10,711 bases of DNA, taken from assembly GCA_964569055.1 (NCBI GenBank), contig CAZMSZ010000265.1, positions 1 through 10,711 on the forward strand. Direction: 5' to 3'. Both the position numbers and the translations under genes were made by a program. Position 1 is the stretch's first letter, and every line of letters begins with the position of its first letter. The DNA comes from JAWLGW01 sp964569055. Lineage in GTDB: Bacteria > Planctomycetota > J058. This document shows positions 1-6,664 of this stretch, in pieces. The notes beneath the pieces are model-generated. The model did not search any database. It saw nothing but the letters and a program-made list of their open reading frames with translations, and was not told where the DNA came from.

Positions 1-237
1 CTCGACCCGCCGCTCGCCGGCGACCTCAAGCTGGTCGACGTCGAGGACGGCGACGAGACCGAGGTCACGATCTCGGGCCCGCTGCTCGACGCCTACAAGA
101 AGAACCTCGGCGCGTTCCTCTCCGGCCTGCGCGACTTCTGCCACCAGCGCGGCGCGCGCTACCTGAGCGCGTCCACCGCCATGCCGTTCGATCGGCTCGT
201 GATCGAGCAGCTCCGCCTGCACGGAGTGCTGCGCTGA
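1..237 (+). CDS. DUF58-family protein, C-terminal end (partial)
   Basis: The frame is open from the first base and encodes the last 78 residues of a protein whose start lies outside the window. The residues (a polar linker, then a helix with KKNLGAFLSGLRDFC, then RGARYLSASTAMPFDRLVIEQLRLHGVLR) match the usual ending of DUF58 proteins, where an Arg/Cys-rich helix is followed by a short strand of the form xYxxxxTxxPFdxxxxxxLrxxGxL. DUF58 proteins carry a degenerate VWA-like fold and normally sit between a MoxR ATPase gene and VWA/BatA membrane proteins. That is the arrangement seen here, because the next gene is a BatA-like protein. The stop TGA (235-237) overlaps the next ATG (237-239) as TGATG, so the two are probably translationally coupled. 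The family call rests on the tail and the neighbour; I cannot see the core domain. Confidence 0.8.
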   Translation, partial: LDPPLAGDLKLVDVEDGDETEVTISGPLLDAYKKNLGAFLSGLRDFCHQRGARYLSASTAMPFDRLVIEQLRLHGVLR

Positions 238-2195
238 TGGAGTTCCTCTCCACGGGCTGGCTGCTGGCGGCGCCGGGGTTCCTCGGCGCGCTGGTGCTGC
301 TGTACTTCCTCAAGCTCAAGCGGCGCGAGGTGCAGGTCGGGAGCACGTTCCTGTGGAAGCAGGCGCTCGACGACCTGCGCGTCAACTCGCCGTTCCAGCG
401 CCTGCGCATGAACCTGCTGCTGCTCCTGCAGCTCCTGGCGCTGCTCCTGCTCCTGCTCGCGCTGGCGCGGCCGGTCTCCAGCCTGGGCGGGCTGCGCGGG
501 ACGGACGCGGTGCTCCTGGTCGACGTCTCCGCCTCCATGCAGGCGCGCGACGGCGGGCCGGGCGGCATGACGCGCCTCGAGCGCGCCAAGGCCGAGGCGC
601 GCCGGGTGATCGAGGACCTGTCCTTCGGCGACCGCGCCACGGTGATCGCGTTCGCCGACGACGTGCGCGCGCTGACCGACCTGACCGACTCCAAGGCCAC
701 CCTGCTCCAGGCGCTCGAGGGGCTGGTGGCGACCGACCGCCCCACGCGCCTGGCCCCCGCGATCGAGCGCGCCCGCACGCTGGTCGAGCGCGGCGACCGC
801 GGCGAGCGCGACCCCGAGGTCTACGTGTTCTCCGACGGCCGGGTGGGCTCGCTCGAGGGCGCGGCCCTCGACGAGGACGTGCCGTTCCTCTACGTGCGCG
901 TGGGTGAGGCCGAGGCGAACGTGGGGATCGTCGGCGTCGACGTGCACACGGCGGCCGGCTACGAGGAGGAGACGCGGGTGTTCGCCTCGGTGATCAACAC
1001 CGGCCACGCGGCGCGGACGCTCGGGATCGACCTCTACGTGGACGACGAGCTGGTCGGCTCGCGCGAGCTCGCGCTGGCCCCGGGCGGCGTCGTCTCGGCC
1101 GCGTTCGAGACGCCGTTCCTGGGCGAGACCGGCGAGTCGCGCCGGGTGCGCCTGGCCCTCGACACCGACCCGGCCGAGGAGGCGCTCACCGCCGACGACG
1201 TGGCCCACGCGCTGGTGCGCCCGCCGGCCCCGAGCCGGGTGCTGCTGGTCACCGGCGGCAACGTGTTCCTCCAGAGCGCCCTCAGCGAGGACCCGCAGGT
1301 CCGCAAGACGCCCGCGGGCGGCGTCCCGATCCTGGCGCCCGAGGCGTTCTCGCCGAGCGACCCGGCGCTCCTCGACTACGACCTGATCGTGCTCGACCGC
1401 GTCACGCCCGAGGCGCTCCCGCCCGGCAACTACCTGTGCTTCGGCGCGGCGCCGCCGCTGCCGGGCCTGGAGGACCTCGGCCAGATCGAGTGGACCGAGG
1501 TCCTCGACTGGGACGAGACCCACCCGGTCGCCCGGTTCGTGAACTTCGCCACGCTGGTGCTGCCGACCGCGCGCCGGTTCAAGCTGCGCGAGCGCGACCA
1601 CGTCGTGGTCCGCTCGACGCTCGGGCCGCTGGTCGTCGACGTGCGCGAGGGCGACCGGCGGGCGATCGTGTGCGCGTTCGACCTCCTCGCGCTCCCGATC
1701 GAGGGCGCCTGGACCTTCGACCCCTCGTTCCCGATCTTCCTCAACAACGCGGTGCGCGCGCTGAGCGCCAGCGGCCGCCGCGACCCGCGCAGCCTGCTCG
1801 TGCGCACGGCCGACCAGGCCGAGCTACGCTTCCCCCCCACCGCCGGCGCCTACGAGGTCACCCCGCCGGTCGGCCCGACCCGCACCGTCAAGATCCTCCC
1901 CGGCGACGACCTCGCCCGCGTCACCGGCCTCGACCGCGCCGGCCTGTACGGCGTGACGTTCCTCGAGCGCGAGACCAACGCCCGCCTCGGCTCCGCCACG
2001 TTCGCCGCCAACCTCCTCGACGCCGACGAGAGCGCGATCACGCCCGTGCCCGAGCTGAAGGTGGAGGGGCGGACCGTGAAGGGCACCGAGGAGGCGACCG
2101 AGACCAACCGCGACATGTGGAAATGGGCCGCCCTCGCGGCGCTCGCGTTCGTGATGCTGGAGTGGTGGGTCTACAACCGCCGAGTTTTCCTGTAG
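237..2195 (+). CDS. BatA-like membrane protein with VWA domain
   Basis: 652 aa. Residues 6-25 form a first membrane helix, followed by the basic stretch FLKLKRREVQVGSTFLW that is typical of the BatA N-terminal domain; a very Leu-rich second helix spans about 58-80. A VWA domain follows. Its metal-ion-dependent adhesion site is intact in outline: DVSAS at 96-100, a Thr near 170 (PTRLAP) and FSDG at 198-201. A long extracytoplasmic region of beta-rich and GATase-like character follows (LLVTGG near 338, then LPPGNYLCFGAAPP). A last helix near 629-647 ends in EWWVYNRR. Family members work with MoxR ATPases and DUF58 proteins in the cell envelope, probably as a chaperone or metal-insertion type complex, though their exact role is unsettled. 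The start is fixed by overlap with the DUF58 stop; a weak GGAG lies at 223-226. Oddly, the last four codons and the TAG stop lie inside a long palindrome (2180-2232), which may have replaced the original C-terminus. Confidence 0.9.
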   Translation: MEFLSTGWLLAAPGFLGALVLLYFLKLKRREVQVGSTFLWKQALDDLRVNSPFQRLRMNLLLLLQLLALLLLLLALARPVSSLGGLRGTDAVLLVDVSASMQARDGGPGGMTRLERAKAEARRVIEDLSFGDRATVIAFADDVRALTDLTDSKATLLQALEGLVATDRPTRLAPAIERARTLVERGDRGERDPEVYVFSDGRVGSLEGAALDEDVPFLYVRVGEAEANVGIVGVDVHTAAGYEEETRVFASVINTGHAARTLGIDLYVDDELVGSRELALAPGGVVSAAFETPFLGETGESRRVRLALDTDPAEEALTADDVAHALVRPPAPSRVLLVTGGNVFLQSALSEDPQVRKTPAGGVPILAPEAFSPSDPALLDYDLIVLDRVTPEALPPGNYLCFGAAPPLPGLEDLGQIEWTEVLDWDETHPVARFVNFATLVLPTARRFKLRERDHVVVRSTLGPLVVDVREGDRRAIVCAFDLLALPIEGAWTFDPSFPIFLNNAVRALSASGRRDPRSLLVRTADQAELRFPPTAGAYEVTPPVGPTRTVKILPGDDLARVTGLDRAGLYGVTFLERETNARLGSATFAANLLDADESAITPVPELKVEGRTVKGTEEATETNRDMWKWAALAALAFVMLEWWVYNRRVFL

Positions 2196-2232
2196 GGGCC
2201 CGGCTTCGCCGGGTCCCTACAGGAAAACTCGG
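2180..2232. repeat. Long inverted repeat overlapping the VWA gene stop codon
   Basis: Arms 2180-2204 and 2208-2232 pair over 25 bp around a TTC loop, with one G-T wobble (G2198 opposite T2214). The left arm contains the codons RVFL and the TAG stop (2193-2195) of the VWA gene. No T-run follows either arm, so this is not a standard intrinsic terminator, although the RNA hairpin would be very stable and could protect the 3' end of the transcript. The form (GC-rich tip, AAAA/TTTT near the base) resembles a REP-type palindrome or the remnant of a small non-autonomous element. That origin is inference; the pairing itself is read directly. Confidence 0.9.
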
Positions 2233-2236
2233 ATGG

Positions 2237-2790
2237 GGCGGGTGGACGGTTGTGTAGGGGCGCTCCGGTATGGTTTGGGGGGCGGGTGGACGCTCGCGGA
2301 GGGGCGCTCCGTTGGGGAGAAGATTGATTGATGGTGGGCGGGTTGGCCCTCGCCGAGGGGCGCTCCGTGGGGAGAAGATTGATGTTCGGCGGGTTGACCC
2401 TCGCGGAGGGGCGCTCCGTTGGAGGAGGAGATCCTTGGGCGGGTTGACCCTCGCGTGGCGGGCGCTCCGTTGGAGGGGAGATCCTTGGGCGGGTTGACCC
2501 TCGCGGGCGGCGCTCCGGTGAACGAGGAGATNNNNNNNNNNNNNNNNNNNNNNNNNNNNNNNNNNNNNNNNNNNNNNNNNNNNNNNNNNNNNNNNNNNNN
2601 NNNNNNNNNNNNNNNNNNNNNNNNNNNNNNNGGAGATCCTTGGGCGGGTTGACCCTCGCGGGCGGCGCTCCGGTGAACGAGGAGATCCTTGGGCGGGTGG
2701 ACGTTCGCGGAGAGGCGCTCCGTTGCAGGAGAAGATCCTTGGAGCGGGTAGACCCTCGCGCTCAGGCACTCCCTTGAGGAGAAGAGGGCG
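2237..2790. repeat. Tandem array of ~50-bp units, interrupted by assembly gap
   Basis: Units begin with GGCGGGT at 2237, 2281, 2337, 2388, 2438 and 2488, then after the N-run at 2643 and 2692, with a decayed copy near 2742. Spacings are 44, 56, 51, 50, 50, then 49 and about 50. Each unit reads GGCGGGTTGACCCTCGCGG, then a GGGGCGCTCCGTT block, then a purine-rich GGAGGAGAAGATCCTTG block. The two units flanking the gap (2488-2531 and 2643-2686) are identical over 44 bp, while outer units diverge, as expected for an array homogenised by slippage or unequal exchange. There are no variable spacers, so it is not CRISPR. The period is not a multiple of three, so one protein repeat cannot be encoded. 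The array ends against the stop codon of the minus-strand gene at 2791. This fills the whole gene-free stretch 2196-2790. Confidence 0.9.
2532..2631. other. Assembly gap (100 N) inside tandem array
   Basis: Exactly 100 N, a conventional scaffolding spacer. The left contig ends in GGAGAT and the right begins with GGAGAT inside the same repeat phase, so the assembler broke in the array. The true number of units is unknown and may be larger than the drawn gap allows. Confidence 0.97.
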
Positions 2791-3186
2791 TCAGCCCGGT
2801 GGCCCTTGGCTCGCGCCATCTGGAGGACGCCACAGGAGGGCCGCGGCGGTTCCTGGGCGCTGGTTCAGGTCGAGTTCCCGCTGGTGCTCGGTCATGAACT
2901 GCGTCACGCGTCGATAGTCGTCTGACGTCAGCCGGCCTTGGCCCACGAGTTCGAGGGTGTGCAGCGGAACGACCGCGGCATCCCGGAGGTAGAAGTGCGT
3001 GGCTCGGTTGACGAACCCGCCCGGCTTGGGCGCGACCGTGAAGTAGGGGCCGACTCCGCTCGGGTAGGACTGACCGAAGATTACGAGCGCGCGATCAGCC
3101 TCGACCCAGAGCACGATGCTCCTGCGCCGCTTGGCAGTGCGATCGCTGGGATTTATGGCCCAGACGATCCTCCCCGGAAAGATCAC
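2791..3186 (-). CDS. Small beta-rich protein, possibly PemK/MazF-like fold (unknown function)
   Basis: 131 aa, starting GTG (3186-3184), which overlaps the TGA of the upstream gene (3185-3183) as GTGA; no good ribosome binding site is visible, so translation probably depends on coupling. The first 60 residues are beta-rich: FPGRIVWAINPSDRTAKRRRSIVLWVEADRALVIFGQSYPSG. This has the order of a PemK/MazF-type SH3-like barrel: PGxIVWA first strand, charged loop, strand with a conserved-looking RRRSIVLWVE, then a GQS turn. A further strand-like part (ATHFYLRDAAVVPLHTL) and a helical tail (LTSDDYRRVTQFMTEHQREL) follow. I do not recognise it with certainty. The toxin idea rests on fold impression and length; the partner is far larger than a usual antitoxin. 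G+C (about 62% on counted lines) is well below that of most neighbours. The final 20 residues are low complexity (RPPDGASQGPPG) and end against the repeat array. Confidence 0.7.
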   Translation of the reverse strand: MIFPGRIVWAINPSDRTAKRRRSIVLWVEADRALVIFGQSYPSGVGPYFTVAPKPGGFVNRATHFYLRDAAVVPLHTLELVGQGRLTSDDYRRVTQFMTEHQRELDLNQRPGTAAALLWRPPDGASQGPPG

Positions 3187-3902
3187 TCGAAGAACCGCTG
3201 GTAGTGCTCACGCGCCCCGGGGTCCACTTCGAGCTCGCCAGCCTCATCGACCGAGACGAGGTCGTCGATCACGAACTCGGGCTCTGTCACCTGATCGAGG
3301 GCCCGCCTCACCGCGGCGAAACGTTCGGTGGCGATCTGGACCAGGAGCTCCGCGAACGCGGAGACGATGCGTCGATCGTCCGCCGCGCTGCTCGAGGCCA
3401 GACGCTGAATGGCTCCGAACGCGATCACGCCATGGACGTGGCGGATCACCTCGTTTGGGAGGGATAGCGCGTGAAGTCGCTTGGGATCAGCTCGCGCGGC
3501 AAGCTCTTCAGCTGCCTGAAACCCCTCGAAGGCCGTCTCCACGTCTTCTGCCGCAGCAGGATCCGCACGCCAGCTGGCGAGAAGCTCGCCCTCGACGTCC
3601 GCTGGCTCCGCCGCGGAATCGGGTTCGCGAAGTGCGTCGAGCAATAGGCTGGTCTCGAAGACGTCGACAGCCAACCTCGCGAGGTCGGGCAGCCTCGAAA
3701 GGGCGTCTCCAGGTGACGCGCCGGCGCGGACTGCATCGACCGCAGAAGCGGTAGCCTCGCCGATCGCTCGCGCGGTCGCTCGCAGTCGTTGAGCGATCTC
3801 CGCGTAGAGGTCGTCGCCGCTCGGCCCGTCGAGCGCCGGCGAGAGTCGTTCAGCTGCGGCTTCGAGGGTCGTGCCGAGTGTGACTCCGAGCTGGAAGCCC
3901 AT
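3183..3902 (-). CDS. Helical acidic protein of unknown function, partner of the downstream small gene
   Basis: 239 aa from ATG at 3902. The open frame extends upstream to a TTG at 3947, but a clear GGAGG (3912-3908) sits 5 nt before the ATG, which decides the start. The protein is almost entirely predicted helix and rich in Ala, Glu and Asp: GTTLEAAAERL, DLYAEIAQRLRATARAIGEATASAVDAVRAG, ARLAVDVFETSLLLDALREP, and a second helical half around AFEGFQAAEELAARADP and AFGAIQRLASSS. The C-terminus is an acidic strand-and-loop segment (EFVIDDLVSVDEAGELEVDP) ending in HYQRFFE. No signal peptide, membrane helix or nucleotide motif is visible. Its stop overlaps the GTG of the next gene, so the two form one expression unit. 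Counted lines are 63-67% G+C, lower than the DUF1059 and lipoprotein genes. It could be a large antitoxin-like partner or part of an accessory module; I assign no function. Confidence 0.8.
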   Translation of the reverse strand: MGFQLGVTLGTTLEAAAERLSPALDGPSGDDLYAEIAQRLRATARAIGEATASAVDAVRAGASPGDALSRLPDLARLAVDVFETSLLLDALREPDSAAEPADVEGELLASWRADPAAAEDVETAFEGFQAAEELAARADPKRLHALSLPNEVIRHVHGVIAFGAIQRLASSSAADDRRIVSAFAELLVQIATERFAAVRRALDQVTEPEFVIDDLVSVDEAGELEVDPGAREHYQRFFE

Positions 3903-3907
3903 GGCGT

Positions 3908-3912
3908 CCTCC
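3908..3912 (-). promoter_or_regulatory. Ribosome binding site deciding the start of the 239-aa gene
   Basis: GGAGG on the minus strand, 5 nt before ATG 3902-3900. The upstream TTG at 3947 has no comparable site, so the shorter protein is preferred. Confidence 0.75.
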
Positions 3913-4004
3913 AGACTCGTCGTAACCGGCTTCGACCAGAGCGTCAATCGAGGCTACCGTCGCGACGGCACGCGACGCGCTTGGCGAGCGCTTCCATGGC
4001 GCTG

Positions 4005-4029
4005 GGCGAACGCGCTGAGCGCGTTTGCC
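4005..4029 (-). terminator. Possible transcription-ending hairpin after the DUF1059 gene
   Basis: Arms 4005-4015 and 4019-4029 pair over 11 bp with one G-T wobble around a 3-nt loop. The hairpin starts about 28 nt downstream of the DUF1059 stop on the minus strand. No U-run follows, so it would be an atypical terminator or simply a 3'-end stabiliser. It separates the DUF1059 gene from the lower-GC two-gene cassette. Confidence 0.35.
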
Positions 4030-4056
4030 GCGTCGTCTGGAGCGGGGCTTCCCGAC

Positions 4057-4266
4057 CTACCGCTCGCGGAGCATGCCGCGGAGCTGCTCGCGGAGCTCCG
4101 GGCGGTCTTCGTGGCCGTGGGCCTTCACGGCGTGCTGGACGGCGGCCTCGAGGACCTCCTCCTCGGTGCCTTCCAGGGTGAGGGTGCAGCGCGAGTTGGG
4201 GTAGTCGCGGCAGTCGATCATCTTGCGGGTGGCCTGGGCGGTGGTGGCCGGGTTCTCGGCGGTCAT
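4057..4266 (-). CDS. DUF1059 family small protein
   Basis: 69 aa. After a 15-residue variable N-terminus comes MIDCRDYPNSRCTLTLEGTEEEVLEAAVQHAVKAHGHED, followed by PELREQLRGMLRER. This is the DUF1059 pattern: a CRD motif followed by a second Cys, a strand, a GTEEEVLEAAVxHAxxxHG helix, and a C-terminal helix with LREQLR. The length matches the family (about 55-70 aa). Cys19 (in IDCRD) and Cys27 (NSRC), with the two His (HAVKAHGH), are the conserved polar residues and could bind metal, though no biochemical function is established. The start at ATG 4266 is well supported by AAGGAGGTG ending 4 nt upstream; the internal Met16 is the alternative. It lies 129 nt beyond the lipoprotein gene on the same strand and probably has its own promoter. 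Confidence 0.9.
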   Translation of the reverse strand: MTAENPATTAQATRKMIDCRDYPNSRCTLTLEGTEEEVLEAAVQHAVKAHGHEDRPELREQLRGMLRER

Positions 4267-4270
4267 GGAA

Positions 4271-4279
4271 CACCTCCTT
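4271..4279 (-). promoter_or_regulatory. Strong Shine-Dalgarno for the DUF1059 gene
   Basis: Minus-strand AAGGAGGTG is fully complementary to the anti-SD of 16S rRNA, with the GGAGG core 6 nt from ATG. It is the strongest site in the window and suggests high translation of this small protein. Upstream, 4297-4310 (GCGGGGTGCCCCGC) is a short perfect palindrome that could end the lipoprotein transcript or act in the leader. Confidence 0.8.
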
Positions 4280-4395
4280 CACCGACGCTCGTGCAAGCGG
4301 GGTGCCCCGCGCCAGGGAGGGCGAGACCGCGCGACCGCGCCGCGCGTGGCCGGGCGGTGCGCCGCCAGCGGCCGGCCTGGGCGGTCCGGGCTGGC

Positions 4396-5874
4396 TCAGC
4401 GGTCGGGGGTGGGGAGCGCGGCCAGCTCGCGGCGGAGGTCTGGGGTGAGGAGGGGCGCGAAGGGGGCGAGGGCGCGGGCGTGGTCCGTGAGGGCGCGGCG
4501 CTGGGCGCCGTCCTCGCGCCAGCGTGGGAAGGTCGCGACGAGCGCTTCGAGGTAGCCGCGCGCGAGCGGGAGCAGCAGCGCGCGGCCGTGCGCTTCGAGG
4601 CCGGGCTCGGGGCGGACGAGCGAGGGCGCGAGGGCGCGCAGGAGGGCGCGCCAGCGCGTGAGCACGCCGGGGCCGGGCGGCTCGGCGCCGAGCGCGTCGA
4701 TCTCCGCCTGGTAGCGCGCGGCGTGGGCGGCGCGCAGGAGCTCGCCCGGGTAGTCGCGCTCCGCCGTCGTCGGAAACGGCGCCGCGGCCGGGCGGCGCGA
4801 CACGGGCACGGCAGCGCCGGGGGCGGCGAGGGCCGCCGCGAGGTCGATTCCGACCCACTCGCCCGGGCCGGGGGCGAGGTGCAGCCGGCGCGCCGTGGGT
4901 TCGAGCACGACGGCCAGGCCGCCGGCGGGCTCGCTGGGGGCTGCGCCCGCCACGATTCGACCGAGCAGCTCGCGGTCGAGCGCCCCGCGGCGAGGGTGGG
5001 TGAGGTCGCTCAGCCGGCGCGCCTCGGCGTCGAGCTGGACCCCGAGCGCGGTGACCCCGTCGCTCACGGTCAGCAGCCCGTCGGTCGCGCGCGGCACACG
5101 GAGCCCGTCTTGCCAGCGCGCGAGCGCGACGCGGTCCGGATCGGCCAGGCCGAGGGTGACCCCGCCCGGGAGCTCGGCTGCGGCGAGCAGACGGAGCGCC
5201 TCTCCCACGTCGCGGGCCTGCTCCAGCACGGCGCGCGCGCGCTGCCGAGCAGAGGTCGCGCCCGGAGCCTGTCCCTCGCGGGCCAGGACCGTCACGACCA
5301 GACCGGCCTCGTTCATGCCGAGCGCGACGCCCAGCTCGCCCGGAGCGCCGAGCGCCACGTAGGCGAGCCTGCCGCGCGGGCGGCGCAGCACGAGCGCGGG
5401 CGCGAGCGGCGGCGCGGTGAGGCTCCGCGCCACGAGCGTCTCGCCCGTCGTGGTCGCCGCCGGGCCGGCGAGCACCAGGCCGCCACGCGGGACCGCCAGC
5501 GCGTCCAGCGCGAGGAGCCGGACCGGCCCGACGCCCAGCGAGTCGCCCAGCGCGTCGAGCTCCTCCCGCTGCGCTGGCAGGACGTCCGCCTCGGCCGCGG
5601 CGGCCCGCTCGAGCAGCGCCGCGCGTTCGCGCTCGCCGCGCGCGGCGAGCGCGGCCTCGAGGCCCGCCGCCAGCTCCCGCCCGCAGAGCGCGCCCAGCCG
5701 CTCGCCGAGCTCGGCTGGCTCGCCGCTCACCTCGATCAGGGCCAGCGGGCCGACCTCGATCACGCGCCCGCCCGTGACCTGCGCAGGCGGATAGCCCGCC
5801 GGCGCGCCCGCGCCGGCGGTCGCGCAGCCCGCCGCCAGCGCGAGCAGGGAGCCGAGCGCGAGCCGTCCGCTCAC
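4396..5874 (-). CDS. Lipoprotein, C45/acyltransferase-like, probably catalytically inactive
   Basis: 492 aa from GTG 5874. The open frame runs on upstream to 7839, but that part has no protein character. The chosen GTG overlaps the TGA of the preceding gene (GTGA) and gives a proper lipoprotein signal: SGRLALGSLLALAAGC with the lipobox LAAGC at 13-17. The mature protein resembles the C45 autoproteolytic acyltransferase/hydrolase (AAT/IAT) family. It has GEPAELGERLGALCGREL (51-68, the family's GxxxExGxxxG entry motif), then GPAATTTGETLVAR (137-150), a strand (GRLAYVALGAPGELGVALGMNEAGLVVTV, 168-196) with the hallmark GMNEAGL at 186-192, and a helix before a C-terminal strand set. The nucleophilic Cys expected just before GPAATTTGETL is Gly (about 131-132), the usual RNxD is RSLT (150-153), and the NH motif is SD near 271-272. 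It is probably a non-catalytic envelope protein, or the family match is only structural. Confidence 0.8.
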   Translation of the reverse strand: MSGRLALGSLLALAAGCATAGAGAPAGYPPAQVTGGRVIEVGPLALIEVSGEPAELGERLGALCGRELAAGLEAALAARGERERAALLERAAAAEADVLPAQREELDALGDSLGVGPVRLLALDALAVPRGGLVLAGPAATTTGETLVARSLTAPPLAPALVLRRPRGRLAYVALGAPGELGVALGMNEAGLVVTVLAREGQAPGATSARQRARAVLEQARDVGEALRLLAAAELPGGVTLGLADPDRVALARWQDGLRVPRATDGLLTVSDGVTALGVQLDAEARRLSDLTHPRRGALDRELLGRIVAGAAPSEPAGGLAVVLEPTARRLHLAPGPGEWVGIDLAAALAAPGAAVPVSRRPAAAPFPTTAERDYPGELLRAAHAARYQAEIDALGAEPPGPGVLTRWRALLRALAPSLVRPEPGLEAHGRALLLPLARGYLEALVATFPRWREDGAQRRALTDHARALAPFAPLLTPDLRRELAALPTPDR

Positions 5875-6548
5875 GCGGGCTCGAGCGCGAGCGCCACGAG
5901 CTGACGCTGGATCGCGCGGCGGAGCGCCCCCGGGCCCTCGAGCCCCGCCTCGATCCGGCTGCGCTCGAGGCGGTCGAGCACCGAGGCGTCGGGCGGGCCC
6001 TCGCCGCTCGCGATCCGGAACACCCCGTCCGCGGCGTCGTGGCAGGCGAGGGCCGCGTACTCGACCGCGGTGATCTCGCTGGCCCGCACCTCGTGCGGGA
6101 AGTGCTCGATCAAGCGGTAGCGCACCTGGTCGGCGCTGGCGTTCGCCTCCTGCGCGGCGGCGTGGGCGGCGACCGCCCGGTCGGGGTCGGGAATGGGGAG
6201 GACGAGGCAGGCCTCCGCCAGCTCGAGCGCCTCGCCGGGACGACGCTCGTCGGGGAACCACCGCAGGAGGTCGGGCAGCGCGTGGCGCGCGGCCGCGACC
6301 ACCGCCCACACCACCCAGTCGGGCCCCCACCGGCTCAGGCCGGCGCCCCAGGCCGCGAGGCCGCCGGGGGGACGGCGAGGCGGCGTCCCGAGGGAGCGCG
6401 CCGCGGGGTCGCCGAGGTAGGCGGCGAGGGCCACGCGCTCGGGCGGGAGCGCGCCGCGGCGCACCTGCGCGGCCAGCCAGCGCGCCCGGGCCGTCGCGTC
6501 GCCTTGCGCCGCCGCGCGCTCGAGCCGCCGCAGCCCCCCGTCGCTCAT
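5871..6548 (-). CDS. Helical protein of unknown function, coupled to the lipoprotein gene
   Basis: 225 aa from ATG 6548, which has GGAGG at 6561-6557, 8 nt upstream. A GTG three codons earlier lies too close to that site and is rejected. The N-terminus (GLRRLERAAAQGDATARARWLAAQVRRGALPPERVALAAYLGDPAAR) follows a pattern I have seen at the start of many planctomycete and myxobacterial proteins: a helix, GD, helix, then RGxLxxERxxLAAYLGDPAAR; it has no named function. A Pro-rich linker leads to a helical C-terminal half (WGPDWVVWAVVAAARHALPDL, EALELAEACL, AHAAAQEANASADQVRYRLIEHFPHEV) ending in VALALEPA. No signal peptide, so it is likely cytoplasmic. The TGA (5873-5871) overlaps the GTG of the lipoprotein gene. 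The pair is transcribed away from the HEAT-repeat gene, so the two share the 6549-6664 promoter region. Confidence 0.85.
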   Translation of the reverse strand: MSDGGLRRLERAAAQGDATARARWLAAQVRRGALPPERVALAAYLGDPAARSLGTPPRRPPGGLAAWGAGLSRWGPDWVVWAVVAAARHALPDLLRWFPDERRPGEALELAEACLVLPIPDPDRAVAAHAAAQEANASADQVRYRLIEHFPHEVRASEITAVEYAALACHDAADGVFRIASGEGPPDASVLDRLERSRIEAGLEGPGALRRAIQRQLVALALEPA

Positions 6549-6664
6549 GCCGCCCACCTCCCGAGGCGCCGCGCGCGCGACCTCCGTAGGTTACCCCGGG
6601 CGCGACGCGCGCGCCCTCGTTCCGCCCCTCCTGCGCCGCCCCCGCGCTCGCTATGCTGAGGGCG
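6549..6664. promoter_or_regulatory. Divergent promoter region
   Basis: 116 bp between two divergent starts. On the plus strand TATGCT (6652-6657) lies 7 nt before ATG 6665, the spacing of a -10 box to the first base of a leaderless transcript. On the minus strand TAACCT (6593-6588) is a weaker -10 candidate about 40 nt before the ATG at 6548, which fits the Shine-Dalgarno seen there. No clear -35 box is visible for either. The middle is an alternating GC run (GCGCGACGCGCGCGCC). Confidence 0.4.

Noticed and set aside
2180..2232. Hairpin as a classic intrinsic terminator
   Set aside because: No T-run follows the stem on either strand; kept as an inverted repeat only.
2237..2790. Repeat array as a CRISPR
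   Set aside because: The units are contiguous and similar throughout with no unique spacers, and no cas genes are present.
2038..2819. Minus-strand open frames across the tandem array and the gap
   Set aside because: They exist because the repeat lacks stops. The ~50-bp period shifts frame in each unit, the frames run through the N gap, and they overlap the VWA gene end.
3903..3947. TTG start for the 239-aa gene
   Set aside because: The ATG at 3902 has GGAGG 5 nt upstream, and the 15 extra residues have no support.
3871..5904. Long plus-strand frame opposite the DUF1059 and lipoprotein genes
   Set aside because: It is Arg/Gly/Ala-rich with no domain; it is a shadow caused by very high GC opposite real genes.
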